Source of the DNA: Draconibacterium orientale
GTDB taxonomy: Bacteria > Bacteroidota > Bacteroidia > Bacteroidales > Prolixibacteraceae
Direction: 5' to 3'
NCBI RefSeq assembly: GCF_000626635.1
Contig: NZ_CP007451.1
Location: forward strand, 2,294,001-2,358,000
Length of the DNA stretch: 64,000 nucleotides
A program made the position numbers and the translations under genes. Below, piece by piece: positions 34,463-44,048 of this stretch (positions are counted from its first letter, which is position 1; the number at the start of each line of letters is the position of its first letter). The notes beneath the pieces are model-generated. The model did no database searches, had not been told where the DNA came from, and saw only the letters and a list, made by a program, of their open reading frames with translations.

Positions 34463-36541
34463 TTATTCTTTCGTTGTTTCTTCTTCGTGATTTTCTTCTG
34501 CTTTTGCTTTCGTGTCTTCGATAAGATCTGTTTTTACAGGTTCTTCACCGTTACCGTTTCCATTTTCAGAAATTACGTGTTTTTTATCCCACGGGCGTTT
34601 TCCAAAAATTTCTTCCAGATCTTCACTAAATATCACCTCGCGTTCAAGCAGTAAATTAGCCAGTTTTGCGTGTCCTTCCGAATTTTCTTTCAGCACTTGT
34701 TTCGCACGTTGATACTGACTGTCGATCAGGATTTTCACTTCCTCGTCGATCAGTTCGGCCGTTTTTTCGCTGTATGGTTTGGTGAATGAATAATCCGACT
34801 GGCCGGTTGAATCGTAAAAGCTTATGTTTCCTACTTTTTCGCTCATACCAAAAATGCTCACCATAGCATACGCCTGTTTGGTAACTTTTTCGAGGTCGTT
34901 TTGTGCTCCCGACGAAATTTTACCAAAAGTAATTTCCTCCGCTGCACGTCCGCCCAGTGCCGATGCCATTTCATCCAGCAATTGATCTTTTGTGGTGATC
35001 GAGCGTTCTTCAGGCAAATACCAGGCAGCTCCCAGCGCTTTCCCGCGAGGAACGATAGTTACTTTAACCAGCGGATGTGCATATTCCAGCAACCAGCTTA
35101 TTGTTGCGTGGCCTGCTTCGTGGAAAGCAATTGTTTTCTTTTCTTCCTGCGAAATGATTTTATTTTTCTTTTCCAAACCACCGATAATACGGTCAACGGC
35201 ATCAAGGAAATCCTGTTTAACAATAGCATCTCTGTTTCTGCGGGCAGCAATTAAGGCCGCTTCGTTACAAACGTTGGCAATATCGGCACCCGAAAATCCC
35301 GGTGTTTGTTTAGCCAGAAAATCAACTTTTACCTCTTCGCTCAGTTTTAACGGACGAAGGTGAACGTTGAAAATCTCGCCACGCTCATTCAGGTCAGGTA
35401 ATTCAACGTGAATTTGGCGGTCGAAACGTCCGGCACGCATTAATGCACGGTCCAGAATATCGGCACGGTTGGTAGCCGCCAGAATGATTACCCCGCTGTT
35501 GGTATCGAAACCATCCATTTCGGTAAGTAGCTGGTTTAGCGTATTTTCACGCTCGTCGTTCGATCCCATGTTTGGGTTTTTACCACGGGCACGACCAATG
35601 GCGTCAATCTCGTCGATAAACACAATACACGGTGCTTTTTCTTTGGCTTGTTTAAACAAATCGCGAACACGCGATGCTCCAACTCCCACAAACATCTCTA
35701 CAAAATCGGAACCCGACATGCTAAAAAACGGAACGTTTGCTTCGCCGGCAACGGCCTTTGCCAACAAGGTTTTTCCGGTTCCCGGAGGGCCAACCAACAA
35801 TGCGCCTTTTGGAATTTTACCACCAAGTTTGGTATATTTTGCCGGGCTTTTCAGGAATTCTACAATTTCTTCCACTTCCTGTTTGGCCTCTGCCAGTCCG
35901 GCAACATCTTTAAAGTTTGTCGATACTCTCTGGTCTTTGTCAAAAACTTTGGCCTGCGATTTTCCTACATTGAAAATACCTCCTGCGCCACCTCCTCCTG
36001 CGCCACCACGGCTCATTCTACGGAAAATCCACCACCACAGTAATATTATCAGTACAAAAGGCCCGATCGACCAAATAATGTCGCGCGCCCAATTCTGCTC
36101 ATCTTCGTACACCGGAAAGACTTTGTCTTGCATGTTTTCCTGTGCAACCTTAAGGTCGTCGGCAAAATTTTCAATTGGTCCGGTATTCAGCTTAAAGTGC
36201 GGGCCAATATCTGATGGTTTCGAGAAGTTTCCTTCAAACTGCGATTCGTAATTTTTTACCCGATCTTCTTTCAAATAAATCCGGGCAATTTTTTCATTAA
36301 TTACTACAATACGTTTTACATCGCCGTTTTGCAGCATTGTTTTTACCTCGGGCCACGAGGTGTCAACCGGGCCTTTGCTGGTGCTGATGTAATATTGTAC
36401 AATAAGAAAAACAACAGCTATAATTCCGTAAATCCAATAGGCATTGAATTTTGGCGGCTTGCCGTTGTTTTTGGGATTTAACTTCCCAAAAGGGTTGTTC
36501 AGATTGTTCTGGTCTTTTTTGTTATTTTGTTTATCTGTCAT
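34463..36541 (-). CDS. ftsH: ATP-dependent zinc metalloprotease FtsH
   Basis: FtsH is a membrane-anchored AAA+ protease that degrades membrane and regulatory proteins. The 692-residue protein has helix one at ~33-53 and helix two at ~154-174 with the periplasmic domain between. Walker A GPPGTGKT is at 251-258, Walker [12 protein letters not shown] near 307, the second region of homology [17 protein letters not shown] follows, and the zinc site HEAGH is at 474-478. A Lys/Glu-rich tail follows. It lies 6 nt after rsfS and directly before the LUD gene. Confidence 0.97.
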   Translation of the reverse strand: MTDKQNNKKDQNNLNNPFGKLNPKNNGKPPKFNAYWIYGIIAVVFLIVQYYISTSKGPVDTSWPEVKTMLQNGDVKRIVVINEKIARIYLKEDRVKNYESQFEGNFSKPSDIGPHFKLNTGPIENFADDLKVAQENMQDKVFPVYEDEQNWARDIIWSIGPFVLIILLWWWIFRRMSRGGAGGGGAGGIFNVGKSQAKVFDKDQRVSTNFKDVAGLAEAKQEVEEIVEFLKSPAKYTKLGGKIPKGALLVGPPGTGKTLLAKAVAGEANVPFFSMSGSDFVEMFVGVGASRVRDLFKQAKEKAPCIVFIDEIDAIGRARGKNPNMGSNDERENTLNQLLTEMDGFDTNSGVIILAATNRADILDRALMRAGRFDRQIHVELPDLNERGEIFNVHLRPLKLSEEVKVDFLAKQTPGFSGADIANVCNEAALIAARRNRDAIVKQDFLDAVDRIIGGLEKKNKIISQEEKKTIAFHEAGHATISWLLEYAHPLVKVTIVPRGKALGAAWYLPEERSITTKDQLLDEMASALGGRAAEEITFGKISSGAQNDLEKVTKQAYAMVSIFGMSEKVGNISFYDSTGQSDYSFTKPYSEKTAELIDEEVKILIDSQYQRAKQVLKENSEGHAKLANLLLEREVIFSEDLEEIFGKRPWDKKHVISENGNGNGEEPVKTDLIEDTKAKAEENHEEETTKE

Positions 36542-36547
36542 GGTCTT

Positions 36548-36913
36548 TTAATCTTCTTCAATTTTAGTAATTTTTGCATCAGCCCAAAGTTCTTCAAGGT
36601 TATAAAACCGGCGTGCATCTTCCTGGAAAACATGCACCATTACATCTCCGTAATCCAACAATATCCAAATTGCATTTCGGTAGCCATCGCGATGCCATAC
36701 ATCCTGTCCGGTAATTTCTTTTACCGTTTGTTCTACCGAGTGTGCAATGGAATCAGCATGTGTTGAGGAGGTTCCGTGGCAAATAATAAAATGTCCACAT
36801 TCTGTGTGGCCGATACTTTCCAGATCAACGTGTTTTATCTCTTTTCCTTTTATCCGATGAATACCTTCAAGAATTGCTTCTATTAAAACCTTTGATTCTT
36901 CTGCTTTATTCAT
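36548..36913 (-). CDS. rsfS: Ribosomal silencing factor RsfS
   Basis: RsfS binds ribosomal protein L14 and blocks subunit joining under nutrient stress. At 121 residues it is of normal size, with the family motifs KEIKHVDLESIGHTECGHFI, CHGTSSTHADSIA and the helix WILLDYGDVMVHVFQEDARRFYNLEELWADA. The gene is 6 nt from ftsH. A -7 box TATCTTTG (plus 36933-36940) lies about 20 nt upstream of the start. Confidence 0.94.
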   Translation of the reverse strand: MNKAEESKVLIEAILEGIHRIKGKEIKHVDLESIGHTECGHFIICHGTSSTHADSIAHSVEQTVKEITGQDVWHRDGYRNAIWILLDYGDVMVHVFQEDARRFYNLEELWADAKITKIEED

Positions 36914-36978
36914 AAAAAATTATTGTACCCTACAAAGATAATCTTTTTGTCCATTAACCATTTTTAAAGAGAATGGTT

Positions 36979-36986
36979 TACTTTTG
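36979..36986 (+). promoter_or_regulatory. -7 box just before birA
   Basis: TACTTTTG fits TAnnTTTG and ends 7 nt before the ATG. If used, the transcript would have almost no leader. Confidence 0.35.
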
Positions 36987-36993
36987 AATTTAT

Positions 36994-37734
36994 ATGTTTT
37001 TAACGGACAAAAATATTATTGTTTTTAATGAGCTCGATAGTACCAACAACTATGCCAAGCAACTGGTAAAAGAAAAGGCGGCTCAAGGTACTGTCGTTTT
37101 GGCACATTACCAGGAAAGTGGACGTGGGCAGGTTGGTAATTTTTGGGAAAGCGAACGCGATAAAAATTTGCTTTTTAGTGTGATTCTATACCCCGGTTTT
37201 TTAGAAGCTGGAAAACAGTTTTACATTTCGAAAGTGGTTAGCCTGGCTTTGGCCGACGTACTTAAACAGCATTTAAATGACGTGAAAATTAAGTGGCCCA
37301 ACGATATTTATGTGGGCGAAAAGAAAATTGCCGGCATTTTAATTGAAAACACGTTGAAAGGGATGGCGCTTGATTCATCGATAGTTGGCGTTGGGGTGAA
37401 CGTAAATCAGGAGCAGTTTCTTTCGGATGCACCCAATCCGGTTTCGATGAAACAGCTTTTGAAAAAAGGATTTGAAATTCAGGATATTTTAAAAGCTTTT
37501 TTGCAGAAGCTTGAGAATTATATCGAGATTTTGCGTGAGGGAAGACTCGAAAAAGTAGATGCGGAATATTTTCAAGCTTTATTCAGAAACGAGGGTTTGC
37601 ACCCGTACCGGAAAGACGGCAAAGAGTTTAGCGCCAGAATTGCAGGCATTGGCAGTTTTGGGCAACTTCAGTTGGAAGAACCCGACGGAAATGTAACAGA
37701 ATATATGTTTAAAGAGGTGGAGTTTGTTGTTTGA
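36994..37734 (+). CDS. birA: Biotin-[acetyl-CoA-carboxylase] ligase (BirA, no DNA-binding domain)
   Basis: BirA attaches biotin to carboxylase carrier domains through biotinyl-AMP. The 246-residue protein is a class I ligase with only the catalytic and C-terminal domains. ELDSTNNYAKQLVKE is the start of the catalytic region, ESGRGQVGNFWES holds the biotinyl-AMP loop, and KWPNDIYVGEKKIAGIL is the biotin-binding motif. The N-terminal helix-turn-helix that lets E. coli BirA repress genes is absent. It is divergent from rsfS with an 80-nt gap. Confidence 0.94.
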   Translation: MFLTDKNIIVFNELDSTNNYAKQLVKEKAAQGTVVLAHYQESGRGQVGNFWESERDKNLLFSVILYPGFLEAGKQFYISKVVSLALADVLKQHLNDVKIKWPNDIYVGEKKIAGILIENTLKGMALDSSIVGVGVNVNQEQFLSDAPNPVSMKQLLKKGFEIQDILKAFLQKLENYIEILREGRLEKVDAEYFQALFRNEGLHPYRKDGKEFSARIAGIGSFGQLQLEEPDGNVTEYMFKEVEFVV

Positions 37735-37836
37735 AACAGATTGTTAGAGATTGAAAAAAAGATTGAATTAGATTGATTAATTGAAGAATTGTTGAATGCT
37801 ACTTTGCAAAATAATGAGTTACATTCAACCATAATA

Positions 37837-37888
37837 TCTCAGCGTTGCTCTGTGAAAATCTCTGTGTTACTCTGTGGTAAAAAAATTG
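37837..37888. repeat. Intergenic 'CTCTGTG' repeat remnant
   Basis: Repeated TCTCAGCGTTGCTCTGTG and CTCTGTGTTACTCTGTGG text lies in the gap 37735-37978, which has no gene. Such text is common between genes in Bacteroidota. Confidence 0.4.
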
Positions 37889-37978
37889 CCTACTAATTTG
37901 CCAGCTGCCTATTCCTTCTAAAATCTACAATCGTTAATTATCATTCGAAATTCCTTCTGTGCTGAAAACTGAAAACTG

Positions 37979-38428
37979 CTACTGATAAGGCAACCTTGAA
38001 AGTGTGTCGGCCAATTGATTGATACCTTCTTCTAGTTTACTTCCGGCCATCATTTTAATCATCATGCTCATTTCGGCATGCAGTGTAAGGCGCATTTTTG
38101 TTTTGTATTCATTAACCGGCATTAACTGAATCCAGAAAGTAAAACTCAGTGGTAAACCACCCGAACTTTCTACTTTTATCGTTTTAAATGGCTCGCGGTT
38201 AACGATCTTAATTTCGGCAACTCCCAGCCCGGTAATATTGAATTTACACGAATCGCGGTCCGACTCAAAATCGGTAATTTTAATCTGGGGTACCTTCTCA
38301 GTTATTTTCTCTATCAAGCCTGAATTGAGGTATGTCGATAGGTTTTCGAAATTCGACAGGTAATTAAAAACCACCTGTTGATTTTGTTCGATAACTTTTA
38401 CTTCGCTAACGTATTTGTTGAGTGCCAT
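37979..38428 (-). CDS. SRPBCC-family protein (START-like fold)
   Basis: The 149-residue protein fits the SRPBCC lipid- or ligand-binding fold: VFNYLSNFENLSTYLNSGL opens the helix-grip, SCKFNITGLGVAEIKIVNRE gives the strands, and the C-terminal helix is EEGINQLADTLSRL. The ligand is unknown. I start at 38428 (MALNKYVSE); the longer frame adds eight residues that overlap the terminator. It follows pyrE on the same strand after a hairpin. Confidence 0.82.
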   Translation of the reverse strand: MALNKYVSEVKVIEQNQQVVFNYLSNFENLSTYLNSGLIEKITEKVPQIKITDFESDRDSCKFNITGLGVAEIKIVNREPFKTIKVESSGGLPLSFTFWIQLMPVNEYKTKMRLTLHAEMSMMIKMMAGSKLEEGINQLADTLSRLPYQ

Positions 38429-38435
38429 ATGTTTT

Positions 38436-38476
38436 AATAAAAAATCCCGCACCCAATAACCATTAGGAGCGGGAAA
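38436..38476 (-). terminator. Terminator after pyrE
   Basis: On the minus strand CCCGC (plus 38469-38473) pairs with GCGGG (plus 38446-38450) across an 18-nt loop, followed by ATTTTTT. It lies between pyrE and the SRPBCC gene, so the latter may depend on read-through or its own promoter. Confidence 0.65.
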
Positions 38477-38499
38477 TATTTAATGTCTTTTCTTTCCGG

Positions 38500-39132
38500 T
38501 TATTTTCCCCAGTTTGCAGGGTCTTCGCGCCACTCCATCAGCGACTCCACCTGATCTTTTGTAATGTCGCCTCTTTCCAGCGAAAAGTCGATCAGGATCT
38601 GGTAACGGCTCAACGAAGTAAGTTCGATACCTGCTTTCTGGAAGTTTTCTTTTGCCAATGGGAAATTATATGTAAAAATTGATACCATTCCCACAACATC
38701 GCCACCAAAGTTGTTAACTGCTTCGGCAGCTTTCAAGCTACTGATTCCTGTTGATACAAGATCTTCTACTACAACAACCTTTTTGAACGGTTTAAGGTCG
38801 CCCTCAATCAGGTTTTCCAGTCCGTGTCCCTTTGGTTTCGAACGAACATAAATGAATGGAAGTCCCAGTTTATCGGCCACCAGCGCGCCAATTGCAATAG
38901 CTCCGGTGGCTACCCCGGCAATCACTTCTGCTTCCGGGTATTTTTCCTGAATCAGCTGTACAAACGCATCGCGAATGAAAGAGCGGGTTTCAGGATAAGA
39001 AAGCGTTTTTCTGTTGTCGCAATAAATTGGAGATTTCCAACCCGATGCCCATGTAAATGGATTATCTGGTTGTATCTTTATGGTGTTAATTTCAAGTAAT
39101 CGCTTGGTTACTTCAGTTTGTATATTTTCCAT
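38500..39132 (-). CDS. pyrE: Orotate phosphoribosyltransferase
   Basis: PyrE makes OMP from orotate and PRPP in pyrimidine synthesis. The 210-residue protein carries the PRPP-binding motif VVVVEDLVSTGISS near residue 120, SPIYCDNRKTLSYPETR early, and RSKPKGHGLENLIEG, the flexible loop. I start at 39132 (MENIQTEV); the longer frame includes 39 residues that overlap the divergent Nudix gene. The spacing between the two starts is only 22 nt, so their control regions must overlap. Confidence 0.95.
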   Translation of the reverse strand: MENIQTEVTKRLLEINTIKIQPDNPFTWASGWKSPIYCDNRKTLSYPETRSFIRDAFVQLIQEKYPEAEVIAGVATGAIAIGALVADKLGLPFIYVRSKPKGHGLENLIEGDLKPFKKVVVVEDLVSTGISSLKAAEAVNNFGGDVVGMVSIFTYNFPLAKENFQKAGIELTSLSRYQILIDFSLERGDITKDQVESLMEWREDPANWGK

Positions 39133-39154
39133 AATTATGTGCAATTTTAATTCA

Positions 39155-39781
39155 ATGCAAAAGTATAAAGTTTTTTTGAATGAAAAGAGGATCGGTTTTG
39201 TGCCGGGCTCGAATATAACATTGAGTAAACTAAGCGAAATATTGACCAAAAACAGCGGTATTGACGCGATAAAAGGTTATCTGCAGAATTTTGAAAACAG
39301 TGATAATCAGGAAACTGTTGTAGAACATCCTGAAGTTGAGCTTTTGTTTCAAAATTTCAGATCAGCATTTTTACAGATTAATGCTGCCGGAGGAGTTGTA
39401 AAACGTGACGGGAAATTGCTTTTTATTTTCAGAAACGGTAAATGGGATCTGCCAAAAGGAAAAATTGACAAAGGAGAAAGTAACGAAACAGCTGCTTTGC
39501 GCGAAGTAGAAGAAGAATGTGGAGTTACGAATCATTTCATTGTAAAAACGCTGCCATCAACTTATCACATTTACAAATCGCCGTACAAAAAAACATTCGG
39601 GCAGTGGGTTTTTAAAGAAACGTTTTGGTTTGAAATGGACTACAGCGGGACGGAAACACCGGTTCCACAACTGGAAGAAGGAATTACTGAAGTGCGTTGG
39701 TTTCAACCAAGTGAGTTGGATGTTGTGCTCAAAAATACCTATGAAAACTTAAAATCGCTAATCGGACTTTACCGGCTTTGA
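39155..39781 (+). CDS. Nudix hydrolase
   Basis: This 208-residue protein hydrolyses a nucleoside-diphosphate-linked compound. The Nudix box is complete: GKIDKGESNETAALREVEEE and then CGV. The ~75 N-terminal residues form an unassigned segment, and the C-terminal part has the usual strand set (FKETFWFEMDYSG, EVRWFQPSEL). I choose the ATG at 39155; an in-frame ATG at 39137 is possible. It is divergent from pyrE and its 3' end overlaps the thioredoxin-like gene by 13 nt in tail-to-tail orientation. Confidence 0.9.
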   Translation: MQKYKVFLNEKRIGFVPGSNITLSKLSEILTKNSGIDAIKGYLQNFENSDNQETVVEHPEVELLFQNFRSAFLQINAAGGVVKRDGKLLFIFRNGKWDLPKGKIDKGESNETAALREVEEECGVTNHFIVKTLPSTYHIYKSPYKKTFGQWVFKETFWFEMDYSGTETPVPQLEEGITEVRWFQPSELDVVLKNTYENLKSLIGLYRL

Positions 39782-41190
39782 TTGCGCTGACGCATAAACA
39801 GCTCGTTACGCAGCCACGTGCCAAATTGTTGTTCGAAGCCGTTGAGTGGCGCTTTGGCATCGTCAAAAACCACCTGGTGTTTTTCGTTTAGCAGAAAGCA
39901 TTGTGGAAACGACCGGACTTTATATTCTTCAATGGCTTCATTTTCAGTGTCGATAAGGATAGTTGCCGGCACCTTGTTTTCGTCAAAAAAACGGTCGATT
40001 CCTGCTCTGTCAGTGTTTCGAAGCACCACAAAAATTTCAAGGTTTTTATTGAATAGTTCGTTCAGGCGGCTCAGGTATTTTAGGTGCTCCTGGCAAATAA
40101 CAGTTTCCACGTCGGCAAAAACAAGGTATTTAAATTTCTCCTGGCTGTCGTTCGTACAAACCTTATTCCCGTTAATGTCGCTTAAACAAATCGCCGGAGC
40201 TTCGCTTCCTTTTTCCAGAAATACGATTTTGGCCGCAACGTTTTTGGCCGCCTCACGAATTTTTGTTCCCCGGTTGCCTGTAAAATGTTTGTTGGCAATC
40301 ATATTCTTAATGGCTTTCACCGAAAATTCTTTGGAGTAAAAACCATCGTGCAGCATTTTTAATAACACCAAATCGGCCATGGTGCCCGTTAGCTCATATT
40401 TCTCAGCAATAAAATCAAGCAAGGCGTTTATGTTTTCGCTGGCAACTGCAGCCGATACTTTTGCTCCGCCAATGGCTTTTGCCGAAAAGCTCAATTGCTT
40501 GTCGAAGGTTTTGTCGAATAAAGTTTTAAACGACTGATGCCCCCAGAATTCAGGTGAAATCGACTGAAAAATAGCTGAATAATCTTCAGGACTCATTCGG
40601 AAAATATCAGCTTCGATAAGCTGTAATCGCAATTTTTTGTGCAGCTCAAAACTCTCCGGGCCTTTTTCGGGAAAAGCCTCGTTAATACCGGCTTTCAGTC
40701 GGTTAAAGGCCGTTTCGGATTGCTGGAAATATAAGGCGTTAAAATCTTTATCGGTCAGTTCGTTAAGTTTCTGCTCAAAGCGGCTGATTTTGTCGTTGAG
40801 CATTTCGCCGTTGTTGGTATAAATCCAAAACGAAATGGGTTGAAAGTAGGGATTTTTTTGGTCGGCAAACGATTTCTTTTTAAGAGGCGGAAGTTTAAGA
40901 TCGATGGTTTTTCCGGGCTCCAGCAAGAGCATTCCGCGGTAAATGCCAAATTCAGAAAAAGTAAAAACCGGCGCGTCAGTTTGTAAGGATGCCTCGCTCG
41001 TTCCTTCGCTGTTAAATGTTAAAGTGAAAGCCACTTTGTTGTTGTTCGAAATCGGGTCGGCAAAGGCGTAAAAAGTAAGCTTTTCGTTGGCGTAGTCAGC
41101 ATTGGTGCAACGAATAGTTGTTGCCGTTGCATTTAACGCGAAATACAGCGAACAGATCAGGATTATAAAAACACGCAGGCTATTGGTCAT
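39769..41190 (-). CDS. Thioredoxin-fold exported protein lacking a CxxC active site
   Basis: The 473-residue protein has a signal peptide (FIILICSLYFALNATA) and a long N-terminal region with the pattern of Bacteroidota TlpA-like proteins. The C-terminal thioredoxin-fold domain, from ~335, has the motifs GSEAPAICLSDINGNKVC, YLVFADVETVICQEHL and VPATILIDTENEAIEEYKV (cis-Pro loop). At the active-site position only one Cys is present (ETVICQEH) instead of CxxC, so normal dithiol chemistry is unlikely. It overlaps coaD by 4 nt (ATGA). Confidence 0.75.
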   Translation of the reverse strand: MTNSLRVFIILICSLYFALNATATTIRCTNADYANEKLTFYAFADPISNNNKVAFTLTFNSEGTSEASLQTDAPVFTFSEFGIYRGMLLLEPGKTIDLKLPPLKKKSFADQKNPYFQPISFWIYTNNGEMLNDKISRFEQKLNELTDKDFNALYFQQSETAFNRLKAGINEAFPEKGPESFELHKKLRLQLIEADIFRMSPEDYSAIFQSISPEFWGHQSFKTLFDKTFDKQLSFSAKAIGGAKVSAAVASENINALLDFIAEKYELTGTMADLVLLKMLHDGFYSKEFSVKAIKNMIANKHFTGNRGTKIREAAKNVAAKIVFLEKGSEAPAICLSDINGNKVCTNDSQEKFKYLVFADVETVICQEHLKYLSRLNELFNKNLEIFVVLRNTDRAGIDRFFDENKVPATILIDTENEAIEEYKVRSFPQCFLLNEKHQVVFDDAKAPLNGFEQQFGTWLRNELFMRQRNQSR

Positions 41191-41672
41191 TGACGTTTTT
41201 TAATTTTAAATTCGCTCATATCCAGTCCTTTGGGTAGAAACATGCTTGCATCGCCGCCATGCGAAACAATATCGCGGATAATGCTGGCGTTAACCGGTGT
41301 ATGTTCCGGCAGGGTGAGCAGAAATACCGATTCAATTTCGGGGTGCATCTTTTTATTTACCTGGGCAATGGCACGTTCGTATTCAAAATCGGACGAGGTG
41401 CGAATACCGCGTAAAATGTATTTTGCTCCCACTTCTTTGCAGAAATCTACGGTCAATCCTTCGTGTAAGCGAACTTCAACTGTTGGTTCGTCTTTAAAAA
41501 CCTGGTTAATCCACTTCATCCTTTTTTCAACAGGAAAGAACGATTTCTTATTGGCGTTGTAACCAATCATGATATAAATTTTGTCGAACATTGAAATGGC
41601 ACGTCGCACAATCGACTCGTGTCCTACTGTGAAAGGATCAAAAGATCCGGGAAATATGGCTATTCTTTCCAT
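41187..41672 (-). CDS. coaD: Phosphopantetheine adenylyltransferase
   Basis: CoaD makes dephospho-coenzyme A from 4'-phosphopantetheine and ATP. The 161-residue protein has the nucleotidyltransferase start AIFPGSFDPFTVGHESIVRR with the HxGH motif (TVGH), LRGIRTSSDFEYERAIAQVN, and the C-terminal IIRDIVSHGGDASMFLP. I start at 41672 (MERIAIF), because the eight residues before it have no support. The stop overlaps the next gene's start as ATGA. Confidence 0.96.
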   Translation of the reverse strand: MERIAIFPGSFDPFTVGHESIVRRAISMFDKIYIMIGYNANKKSFFPVEKRMKWINQVFKDEPTVEVRLHEGLTVDFCKEVGAKYILRGIRTSSDFEYERAIAQVNKKMHPEIESVFLLTLPEHTPVNASIIRDIVSHGGDASMFLPKGLDMSEFKIKKRQ

Positions 41673-41736
41673 TTTGAATCGTTTAAAGTGCATCAAAATT
41701 AGCTAAAAATGCGAAGTGTAAAAACGAAGGTGGCGG

Positions 41737-43952
41737 TTAGTTTATTGCCTTTGCCCGGTTTGAACTCACAAACAGGATGTTGCCCAGGTCGTTGTAGCCT
41801 TCGCTGAATTCTTCAATATTTTTCAATGCATCGGTAGTGAATCCAATTATTGTAAGGTCGGCATCGGCCGAATATTTCATAATTTTGCTTTTCCGGTCGC
41901 CCGATTCGTAGGGTACCATCGAAATATTCGACGGGCTGATTGGCAACCTTCCGGCTTTTATCAATTCCATCAATTGTTTGCGTTTTTCCTCCATGTCTTG
42001 TTCGGGGTAAAGCGCGTATATTTTAATTTTCCTTTTTTCCATTCAGGGTGGCCTAAAATAATGTAGCCCAACAATATCATCAGGTTGGCATTCACATAAT
42101 CTTCAGGGCGAATCCAGATATGAATTTCTTTTTTATACCCAAAACTTTTGTATGAAGTATTCAGAATACAAATGTCGAACCCGGCCGATTCAACGATCTG
42201 GTAATTCCCCGTAATTTCTTTCAGATTACCCGGATCGGTTCTTGAGAATTCAAAAAGAATAAGGTTGTTTCCCTTGCCCGATATCCCGGAAAGCTGCACT
42301 ACTTGCGCAATTGCCGAAGTGTATGATGGCGAGATTATGGTGTCGAGATAAACACGGTTTTGGCTTCCTGCCGAAAGTTGAATCAGGCGGTCGAGCACTT
42401 GTTTTGATTCATTCGTATTTTTCTCGTTCAATAGTCCTTTAATAAAGTGGATGTAGGTTCCAAAGCCGTATTTGTACGAAATCCAGCGCATAATATCGAA
42501 TGCCGAGCGGCGTTTAAAGGTGTCGTGCGAAATACAAACACCAAATGGTCGCCAGCTTTTGTCTTTTTCGCTGTCGGCACGTTGCAGCATAATTTGCAAC
42601 TGGCGGCTAAGCTGGAAGATAACACCACGGAACAATTTGTTTAATCCCTGGTTCTCCTCGTTATTTAGCATGATAATGTAATAGATCATGGCCATAATTA
42701 CCACTGAAACTGCTGCGTAGGTGGCATTCATTTGAAACATTAACCACAACGACGAAAGTGTTCCGATAAGCGATAAATGCCAGCTTGAACGGAAGGTTGG
42801 GCGATAAGCCGGATCGGCAGCAAAGTGTTCCAGTAACGAGATGAGGCAGATGGCGCTGTAAGTTACCATAAAGAACATGGAGATGATTTGAGCTACAAAA
42901 TCAACATCGCCAACAACAACAAAAACAAATGCAATGGCAATGGTAATCAACGATCCGTTTATGGGTTCGTTATCGGTTTTTCTTCCTTTGGCAAACCAGC
43001 GGTTTATGTGCCCCTGCGGAAAAATATCGTCGTAGCCAATGGCCTGTAAGGTTCGTGGTGCAACCATTATGGAGCCAAGCGCCGAACTTAATGATGCAGC
43101 TGCCAGCCCGATCGGGATTATTGGTCCCCAAATGGCAATTTTACTCATAATCAACTGGTCGGCTACCAAATCTTCAGGTGTTGCCGAAATGGCAAATTTA
43201 TACGCAATGGCAACATAAACCAGCATGCCCACTACAGTTGCCCACAAGGTTCCGCGCGGAATGGATTTTTTGGGATCTTTTAAATCACCTGAAAGCCCTA
43301 AGCCCGCTGCAAGCCCGGTAAATGCCGGGAAGATGATGGTGAATACAAAGAAGAAATTCAGGTTATTGGGAATTTTGCTGTGAAAATTAACCACTTCGGG
43401 TTTTATCGTTGAGTCGCCTAAAAAAAACATGGCAATTGAAGTCAGTAAAATGGCAACTACCACATACAGCGCTTTCATACCCACATTTGCGCCTTTTGTG
43501 AGAATTAATCCCGAAAGTAAAACCATGGTTGGAATGGAAATCCAACGCCGGTCGGGGATGTAAAAATTATACGTTTCGCCAATCCATTTTATTACCGGCT
43601 CAAACGCCTCGCCAAAAGCAATAACATAAAAAGCTACACTAATAGCTTGCGAAAGGTATAAGGCAATACCGATGGCTCCGCCAATATTCAGCCCGAAAGA
43701 GCGGCTGATAATGTAATAAGCACCACCGCCCTGCACCCGCTGGTTGGTAGCAATTTCGGCAACGGCAAAAGCCGTGGGAATTGTAACAATATGTCCGAGG
43801 GCAACAATGCCAATTACGCCGATAAAACCAACCTGCCCAACAGCCCAGCCAAAACGTAAAAATAAAATTGCCCCAAGTATGGTAGAAAGTGCCGTTAGAA
43901 AAACCGGCAGGGTGCCAAATTTTGCATTAGTGTTTACCAGCGATTTTGCCAT
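41737..43952 (-). CDS. SLC12-like amino-acid/cation-chloride permease, with one frameshift
   Basis: The N-terminal part (660 codons to the first stop) is a 12-helix APC-superfamily transporter. It has GAILFLRFGWAVGQVGFIGV at the start, GGGAYYIISRSFGLNIGGAI, and FPAFTGLAAGLGLSGDLKDP, the pattern of cation-chloride cotransporter-like proteins. The frame breaks after GHPEW at a six-A run (sense; plus 42033-42038). One added A restores KKRKIKIYALYPEQDMEEKR and on to the stop at 41737, giving 738 residues, as is usual for this group. The downstream piece (41737-42042) is its C-terminal cytoplasmic domain, not a gene. Substrate unknown. Confidence 0.85.
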
Positions 43953-44048
43953 AGTAATTCTGTTTGTCGTTTTAAAGGTGAAATATAATTCTGAAATTTC
44001 AAACGTTTTCAGGAAATTTAGTCGGATCGAAATAAATTCGAAATAGGT

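Noticed and set aside
41737-42042. Independent 101-residue gene
   Set aside because: It is the C-terminal domain of the upstream permease in a shifted frame; one base restores a single full-length protein.
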